Source of the DNA: CAWIMX01 sp963792785
Lineage (GTDB): Bacteria > Acidobacteriota > Vicinamibacteria > Vicinamibacterales > CAVVIG01
Assembly (NCBI GenBank): GCA_963792785.1
Contig: CAWBXO010000004.1
Span: forward strand, 248,001-312,000
Reading direction: 5' to 3'
Length of the DNA stretch: 64,000 nucleotides
Part shown: positions 59,289-64,000 of the stretch, piece after piece
How positions within the stretch are numbered: the first letter of the stretch is position 1
How the letters are laid out: each line of letters begins with the position of its first letter
Position numbers and translations under genes: made by a program
The notes under the pieces: model-generated
Told to the model about the DNA's origin: nothing
What the model saw: only the letters and a program-made list of their open reading frames with translations
Databases searched by the model: none

Positions 59289-60030
59289 TCAAGCGAGTTC
59301 GTCTGAGCCGGTCGTGATCGCTTGCGTGAAGTCAAAGAATACATAGCCGCCAGCCTCGGCGTACCAGATCTGATCCAGGCCCTCTGGCATCTTGCCCCCC
59401 ACTGCCTCCCGAACGGCCTCAAGCATCTTGTGCTGATTCATGAGCGCGATGTCCTGGGTCTCAACGATGAGGACGGTAGTGTTTCCGTCGGCCTTGTAGC
59501 GGCCCAGCTTCTTCATCTTCCGCGCGATCTGATCGCCGACCCGAGCCGGCAACGTGTCGTCGTCTGGTGCCGGTCGGTAAAGGACGACAGCGGGCGTCCC
59601 TTTAGAATCCTTCGACGCCTTACATGACAAGCCGGAACCCGGAATGTCGATTCGATATGGACCGTCGTCGAGGGAGGGCGACGTCGGTACAGGCCCACTG
59701 AGCCAGAGTCATCAAATATGACTTCCAGTCGCCGCCGACAGTTACCAGCTCGTAGGGAACGGTGATCCTGAGTCTAGCGGTGACCGGAAGGAGCTCGAGG
59801 ACACCCAGAGCCCTCTGGAATTGATCGCCGATCCCTCGTTGATTCGGAAGCGTGTCGACGCTAGTGTGCTCGATGGCGAACGGCCCGGCGATGCCCTCGA
59901 CGACAGACTGGCCGGGGTACTCGTCCTCGAGCCAGTGGTCCACCTTGAGGTCTGGGTGGCCGTGCTCCCGGAGATGGGCCACGAATCGCAGGACAACGGC
60001 CCGGTCGGCGGGTATCCGCTCGGTCGGCAT
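59289..60030 (-). CDS. Island hypothetical protein, nuclease-like pattern, frameshifted
   Basis: Two overlapping minus-strand frames join into one protein of about 246 residues if a single C is removed near 59670 (CCCTCCC), giving VALLDDGPYRIDIPGSGL. The N-terminal half has VDHWLEDEYPGQSVVEGIAGPFAIEHTSVDT, whose D...E-x-H spacing resembles a PD-(D/E)XK nuclease core; GGYVFFDF is near the end. I do not recognise a named family. It lies in the accessory island, so a defence or mobile-element role is possible. Confidence 0.5.
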
Positions 60031-60232
60031 GCTGAAACTCTACGAAACGGCGCGTGTCGCCATAGCCAGCCATGCGGGATCGACGAACGCCCGCAGATAC
60101 CCCGCGGGCACGAAGTGGTGCTTCACCGGAGTCTCCCGCTGATCGTCAGTTGCCTCGTCAAAGTGTTGTCTGCTGGCTCATCAACCGTTCCGCAGACAAT
60201 GCCTGCAAATCTCGTCCCGCGCCGCAACGACG

Positions 60233-60562
60233 CTAAATCCGGCCAGTCTTTCGTGAGCGAGGTTTCCGCGGAATCACGATCTCGACGTCCTGGTCGAGCA
60301 CCGTCAGCAGGTTCATCAAGCGGTCGACGGAGAAGCTCCCCAGCTTGTAGTGACGAAGTGCGGAGACCTTCGGCTGCGTGACTCCCACCATCTTGGCTGC
60401 ATCCGCCTGCGAGAGCTTCCGCTCGTCAAGCAGCCGATTCAGCGCGTAGCCCAGGCGCAGCTTGGCCTGTCGCTCGGCGGCATCGAGAAACCCGAGGTCC
60501 GCGAACACATTCCCAGTTCCATGAATGACCACTTCTCTCCGTTCAGCGTTTCGACTTGCCAT
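60233..60562 (-). CDS. XRE-type HTH antitoxin-like regulator
   Basis: A 109-residue protein. VFADLGFLDAAERQAKLRLG is the conserved lead-in of the NE0471/HigA-2-type family, followed by the HTH LSQADAAKMVGVTQPKVSALR and a tail DQDVEIVIPRKPRSRK. Such proteins are often antitoxins, but no HigB/RelE-like partner lies next to it; the nearest toxin gene (61524) has its own antitoxin. It may therefore be an orphan regulator. Confidence 0.82.
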   Translation of the reverse strand: MASRNAERREVVIHGTGNVFADLGFLDAAERQAKLRLGYALNRLLDERKLSQADAAKMVGVTQPKVSALRHYKLGSFSVDRLMNLLTVLDQDVEIVIPRKPRSRKTGRI

Positions 60563-60613
60563 AGTGCTCCGCCCATGTCCTGTTTGATCATCATGGAAAG
60601 CTCAAAATGGGCC

Positions 60614-61330
60614 CTACCAGGGAAGAGACTGCCACCCTTCCGAGCGTTGCCAAGCGTCCTCGGTATACCAGCGGACGTCGATGAAGCGCTCAGCGGATCG
60701 CAGCCAATCATCCAAGAACTCGGATAGTCCGAGATTTCCGCGATGCAGAATCAACCATCGGCCAGATTCATCGACGGACCGGATCGCTATGGGATGGAAA
60801 TGGTCCTCGAACCATGCGAGAGCGAATGACGCTTCGCCGTCTCGGTGTTCAGTCGGCTCCGTGCGAACCTCCAAGTGAGGATATCGGCCCTTCAAGTATT
60901 CGAAGAAGTCCTCGAGGAGACGAGAGGCATTGGACGATACGTGGTGCGAGTCTGAGATCACAAAGGTGACGACGTTTCTAAGCACCAAACCGACGCCGGC
61001 GGTCGGGTGATCGCAGTGATGCGCCTCGCCGGCTTCGGCCAACCGTCGGAGGATTGCTCCATCAGTGCCGCGATATCGAACGCAGTCGAGTTCCTGACCG
61101 CGAATCACGTGAAGAGCCTTCTCCATTTCGGCATCCGAGTTCGGCTGTCGTTTGACGTAGCAATGATGATTCGAATCGAACGCGAACAATTCCGGAGCGA
61201 GCGCGGTGGGCACGCCACAGGCCGTGCAGCAGCCGTTCAGCACGTAGAACGGACCGGCAGCATTCTTCGGATGGATCGGAGCCGCGTCACTCACGCCCGT
61301 CTCCAGTCGATCCCTGCGGTCGTGTCGCAT
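60614..61330 (-). CDS. Ferredoxin-like hypothetical protein of the island
   Basis: A 238-residue protein. The N-terminal part GPFYVLNGCCTACGVPTALAPELFAFD with later HCYVKRQP and ELDCVRYRG resembles single-cluster ferredoxin-like proteins (C-x2-C...C...C arrangement). The C-terminal half (FFEYLKGRYPHLEV, FALAWFEDHFHPIAIRS) is helical with many aromatic residues and has no recognised family. The function is unknown. It overlaps the next upstream small gene by 44 bases on the same strand. Confidence 0.5.
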   Translation of the reverse strand: MRHDRRDRLETGVSDAAPIHPKNAAGPFYVLNGCCTACGVPTALAPELFAFDSNHHCYVKRQPNSDAEMEKALHVIRGQELDCVRYRGTDGAILRRLAEAGEAHHCDHPTAGVGLVLRNVVTFVISDSHHVSSNASRLLEDFFEYLKGRYPHLEVRTEPTEHRDGEASFALAWFEDHFHPIAIRSVDESGRWLILHRGNLGLSEFLDDWLRSAERFIDVRWYTEDAWQRSEGWQSLPW

Positions 61331-61514
61331 CGGCCGATCTTGGAGCGCTGCCGGGATCGACAGAGTCGTCTCCGAACTTTCGATGGAAGTCGTCTCGCGA
61401 ACGCGCAGGACTCCAGCGCAACTCCATTCCGTTGCGGAGCCGCGTCAACGCCCGCCGACGGGCCTGCGCAAAGGAGCGTTGGTGGTCCAAAGTGGTTCCG
61501 GAGTCTTTGGTCAT
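61287..61514 (-). CDS. Small hypothetical protein
   Basis: A 75-residue charged protein. The stretch QRSFAQARRRALTRLRNGMELRW followed by SRDDFHRKFG resembles small antitoxin-like or regulator proteins seen near mobile elements, but the match is weak. It overlaps the ferredoxin-like gene by 44 bases and ends close to the ParE-type toxin region. It may be spurious. Confidence 0.35.
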   Translation of the reverse strand: MTKDSGTTLDHQRSFAQARRRALTRLRNGMELRWSPARSRDDFHRKFGDDSVDPGSAPRSADATRPQGSTGDGRE

Positions 61515-61523
61515 GAACCGGTC

Positions 61524-61820
61524 TCAGCGCTGAACCCAGTAACCTGGCCTCCGCCGACCGTGTGCAACGGCGACGACTTGAATGTGGGCATCGTGCACGC
61601 GATAGACGACGAAGAAAGGGAACCGGTGCAGAAGAAAGCGCCTGGTGCTGGCCACGTAAGGTGGCGCGGCTTCTGGTCGCTCGGCGATCAACCCCACGAC
61701 TCGATCAAGTTCGCGCCGAAAGCGCGTCGCCGCGGTCTGGTTGCGCTCACGATACCAACGCTCGGCGGCCTCTGCTTCGTCGGCTGCGAGCGGATGAAAC
61801 TCGACCGTGAACTGTGGCAT
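61524..61820 (-). CDS. ParE/RelE-type toxin
   Basis: A 98-residue protein. FTVEFHPLAADEAEAAERWYRER, FRRELDRVVGLIAERPEAAPPYV and RRFLLHRFPFFVVYRVHDAHIQVVAVAHGRRRPGYW follow the ParE/RelE toxin family from end to end. ParE toxins act on gyrase and RelE toxins cut mRNA; which one this is cannot be told. The ATG overlaps the antitoxin's stop by one base (TGATG), the normal coupled arrangement. Longer upstream reading in this frame is shadow of the antitoxin gene. Confidence 0.88.
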   Translation of the reverse strand: MPQFTVEFHPLAADEAEAAERWYRERNQTAATRFRRELDRVVGLIAERPEAAPPYVASTRRFLLHRFPFFVVYRVHDAHIQVVAVAHGRRRPGYWVQR

Positions 61821-62044
61821 CAGCGCGCGGCGAGTCGGCGGCGAACTTCGGCCCAGGGAATAGTCTTCACCCCCCCGCCATCGAGCTCGGCCACGCGGCG
61901 GTTCACTTCGGTCGCCCACGCGGCTTCGGCGTCCTCGTCCACCTCGGTGTCGAGACTCTCCAGCAACGATCCGGCGAGGGCTGCGCGGGCCTCCGTCGGA
62001 AGCCCCAATGCGTCCTTCAGAATCTCTGCGGCTTCGCGTTTCAT
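61820..62044 (-). CDS. Addiction-module antitoxin (PF09720-like)
   Basis: A 74-residue acidic protein: ILKDALGLPTEARAALAGSLLESL, then AEAAWATEVNRRVAELDGG and IPWAEVRRRLAAR. This is the usual sequence of the 'addiction module component' family that pairs with ParE/RelE toxins. It probably neutralises the toxin encoded next and represses their promoter. It is translationally coupled to the toxin gene. Confidence 0.88.
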   Translation of the reverse strand: MKREAAEILKDALGLPTEARAALAGSLLESLDTEVDEDAEAAWATEVNRRVAELDGGGVKTIPWAEVRRRLAAR

Positions 62045-62102
62045 GGTCTGATTTTACCGGCCGAGCGCCGCCGAAGGACCATATTGCCGCCGGAGAGCGC
62101 AC

Positions 62103-63101
62103 GGTCTACTCGCGGCTCTAGCGAAGCGCCTGACACAGCCTGAGGGGGTGGTGGAGGGGGTGATGGCGCCAGGGGGACCATCTCCCCCCTCCGCGGGGGA
62201 GGACCCGGAGCGTGCATCACACAGCGTGCGCTGATTCCACGAGCGCGTCTCGTCCGCGTATCTGGTTACGCTGCGGGCGTTTGCCGACAGAGAGTCGCGG
62301 CATCGGCTCTCATCGCGGCGGCGGTTTCTGCCGACGCGCACAACGTCGGCGCAACAGCACACGGAGAGCAGCCGGGACGTGAGCGACCCCACCTCCGGAC
62401 CCCGGACCCTGACCCCAGGGTCGGTTCGGGGGTCGCTCACGTCCCGGCTGCGTGTCTTAAATCGCGCGATGGTTTGCAGACGCCAATGTCACGAACAATC
62501 GACTCAGGATCCGATGCCAAATGCACGCGACAATCCGGCGCGCGATTCGTCACGATTCGCGGCCGGTCGTCCGCTGCAAATGACGCGGTGATGTCGTGGT
62601 CGATCTGGCGTCACATCTCTCCTCCTGGTTGCCGGCAGATCACTCGCCCATCGCGGGTGGATTTTCATGCGGTGCTCGGCGGCGTCAACGCTCTCCGCTG
62701 CGCTTCGACCGTGCGTTCCGCACGGCCTGCGGGCGTTGACCCCGCCTGCGCTCCGCTTGATCTGGCATTTGCGCGATGGTCGAGGTTTGATCGCCGTTGA
62801 CAGCACTCGCGACGAGGCGTATGTTCGAAACATCTCGCTCGTGCCGCACGGCACGCCCTCCACATCGTCCGATGTGGAGCGCTTCGGAATGACGCTCGAG
62901 AGCCTCGTTCCGACAGCTTCCTGATTCCGACCGTTTGATCAGATCGCGCTGGCTATGACGACGCGCGATCGCTGCGCCGAACACACCTTCCGCGCTCGAA
63001 GCCAATCTCGACGCGTTCGGAGCCGCACTCAGTGCCGCCCGTTCATCGCCATCACGAACGCCACGAATCGCCAATCGACGTTCAACATGGGCAGGCGTAT
63101 C
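62103..63101. other. Gene-poor island segment of about 1 kb
   Basis: No frame here has convincing coding character or a recognisable domain. The segment contains a G-run/C-run-rich stretch (62142-62206) and the large inverted repeat at 62370-62449. It may be the decayed remainder of a mobile element between the toxin-antitoxin pair and the recombinase. Confidence 0.5.
62370..62449. repeat. Large perfect inverted repeat with nested hairpin
   Basis: Arms of 21 bases (62370-62390 and 62429-62449; core GACGTGAGCGACCCC and its complement) are perfectly complementary. The 38-base interior carries its own smaller hairpin (GACCCTG and CAGGGTC). The layout resembles a REP/BIME or MITE-type element mobilised by a separate transposase. 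Confidence 0.85.
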
Positions 63102-63293
63102 ATGGCCGAACGAGGACGCAAACGACGCAAGCGAGCTCGACGTGTTCCGCCAGTCGTTCGTCGCGCTGCAACCGTGTCGATTGATGCGACAGGCGACGAT
63201 GTGCTTCGCGCGCTCGTACGAATTCTGGCCCGGCAGGCGGCGCGCGAAGCGTTCGAGTCTGAGCTTCGACGCAACGCAGCGATCGTCCATTGA
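63102..63293 (+). CDS. Small basic protein preceding the recombinase
   Basis: A 63-residue protein with an Arg/Lys-rich N-terminus (RGRKRRKRARRVPPVVRRA) and a helical tail (VLRALVRILARQAAREAFESEL). Small frames of this sort are often found directly before large serine recombinases in integrated elements. It ends nine bases before the recombinase start. Its function is unknown; DNA binding is plausible from composition. Confidence 0.55.
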   Translation: MAERGRKRRKRARRVPPVVRRAATVSIDATGDDVLRALVRILARQAAREAFESELRRNAAIVH

Positions 63294-63302
63294 GGTGAAC
63301 CC

Positions 63303-64000
63303 GTGAAAGTCGGCATCTACGCGCGCTATTCCTCTGACAACCAGCGGGACGCGTCTATCGCGATCAAGTGCGCGTGTGCCGAACGTTCGCTGAGCGGCAA
63401 GGTTGGACGATCGCGGAGGATACCGGATCACGCGTTCTGGTGCGACGCTGCTGCGCGCTGGTTTCCAGGCGCTGATGCGCGATACGTTGAATCGCCGATT
63501 CGATGTCGTGCTGGCTGAGTCGCTGGACCGATTCAGCCGCGATCAGGAGGACACCGCGGGTCTCTTCAAACGACTGACATTTGCTGGCGTCAACATCGTC
63601 ACTCTTGCCGAAGGCGACATCACGCATCTGCACATCGGATTCAAGGGCACGATGAACGCCCTCTTCCTGAAGGACCTGGCCGAGAAGACCCATCGTGGGT
63701 TGCGCGGTCGAATCGAGGATGGCAAGTCCGCCGGCGGCTTGTGCTACGGATATCGAGTCGTCAAGGCGTTCAACGGTGGCAGCGTGACGACGGGCGAGCG
63801 CGAAATCGAGCCGACCGAGGCGCCGATCGTCGAGCGGATCTTCCGCGACTTCATCGCCGGTGTCTCGCCCAAACAGATCGCCAAGAACCTGAATCGAGAA
63901 GGCATTGCTGGTCCGTTCGGCGGTGCCTGGAGCCCGAGCACGATTTACGGCAACAGCAAGCGCGGCACGGGGATTCTGAACAACGAGTCGTACATCGGGC
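63303..64000 (+). pseudogene. Large serine recombinase, frameshifted and cut by the window edge
   Basis: The GTG start with GAGGTG upstream gives MKVGIYARYSSDNQRDASIA, the resolvase domain opening with nucleophile S10 (or S11). One base is lost near 63357 (GCGATCAAG for GCGGATCAAG) and further indels lie at about 63424-63445. From 63450 the frame is clean to the edge: LDRFSRDQEDTAGLFKRL, MNALFLKDLAEKTHRGLRGR and then the Recombinase domain (RIFRDFIAGVSPKQIAKNLN, GPFGGAWSPSTIYGN). It is the integrase of the island. The indels suggest it is inactive unless they are errors. Confidence 0.8.

Noticed and set aside
60439..60711. Toxin partner for the XRE-type regulator on the minus strand
   Set aside because: The 90-codon frame overlaps the regulator and the ferredoxin-like gene and shows no RelE/HigB pattern.
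62685..63431. Minus-strand frame of 248 codons in the island
   Set aside because: It is antisense to the recombinase start and small basic gene, with shadow-like composition and no domain.
1..64000. tRNA or rRNA genes
   Set aside because: No T-loop (GTTCGANTC) with matching acceptor stem and no rRNA-like conserved stretch was found by eye; a covariance search would settle it.

Overview
The window is a G+C-rich bacterial chromosome segment, about two-thirds G+C by eye. The organism is probably a Gram-negative soil or sediment bacterium of the Acidobacteriota, with Vicinamibacteria as my best guess. That guess rests on a carboxypeptidase-regulatory-type TonB-dependent receptor, a small palindrome whose translation contains KVRLKPDPT/AEAGP-type words, and many word-repeat arrays between genes. 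No rRNA, tRNA or CRISPR array was found.

Layout. 0-6.6 kb: a ParB-domain gene (cut by the window edge), a DinB protein, and a minus-strand series of flavin oxidoreductase, OmpR-type regulator, sensor kinase and DegP protease, resembling an envelope-stress module. 6.6-11 kb: a tripartite efflux operon (TolC, EmrA and EmrB types). 11-20.4 kb: cell-wall and housekeeping genes (MltB-like, thioredoxin, amidase, HemQ-like, seven-iron ferredoxin, ExoIII, LepB, PilZ, PurA). 20.5-29.3 kb: ATPase, RNase III with an extra N-terminal domain, SpoIIE-type phosphatase, trans-sulfuration enzyme, DedA, CutA, FtsB and a membrane glycosyltransferase-like protein. 29.5-34.4 kb: TauE/SafE exporter, a cysteine-rich leader peptide with a terminator, cysD, cysN and amt. 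34.4-44.6 kb: aldo-keto reductase, FHA-GAF-phosphatase, a three-gene type III PKS cluster resembling srsABC, and assorted enzymes and transporters. 44.7-49.7 kb: secreted proteins, a TonB receptor and a damaged phosphoesterase. 49.8-57.1 kb: sugar-phosphate genes tkt, zwf, tal and pgi. 57.1-64 kb: a PilZ protein, an interrupted HTH/DUF2914 gene, then an accessory island with toxin-antitoxin genes, a large inverted repeat and a broken serine recombinase that runs off the window.

Two signals stand out. First, a 27-codon reading frame with five Cys codons overlaps the tauE stop codon and is followed by a textbook terminator ending 15 bases before cysD; this looks like cysteine-responsive attenuation of sulfate activation. 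Second, at least nine gene borders carry short tandem arrays of 7-10 base words. The words differ between loci, the arrays are often arranged as inverted arms, and they repeatedly supply the stop codons and last residues of flanking genes.

Several housekeeping genes (purA, cysD, cysN, xth, the flavin oxidoreductase) carry single-base frameshifts although their reading is otherwise well conserved. Uncorrected sequencing or assembly errors are the simplest explanation, so these genes are annotated across the shifts.
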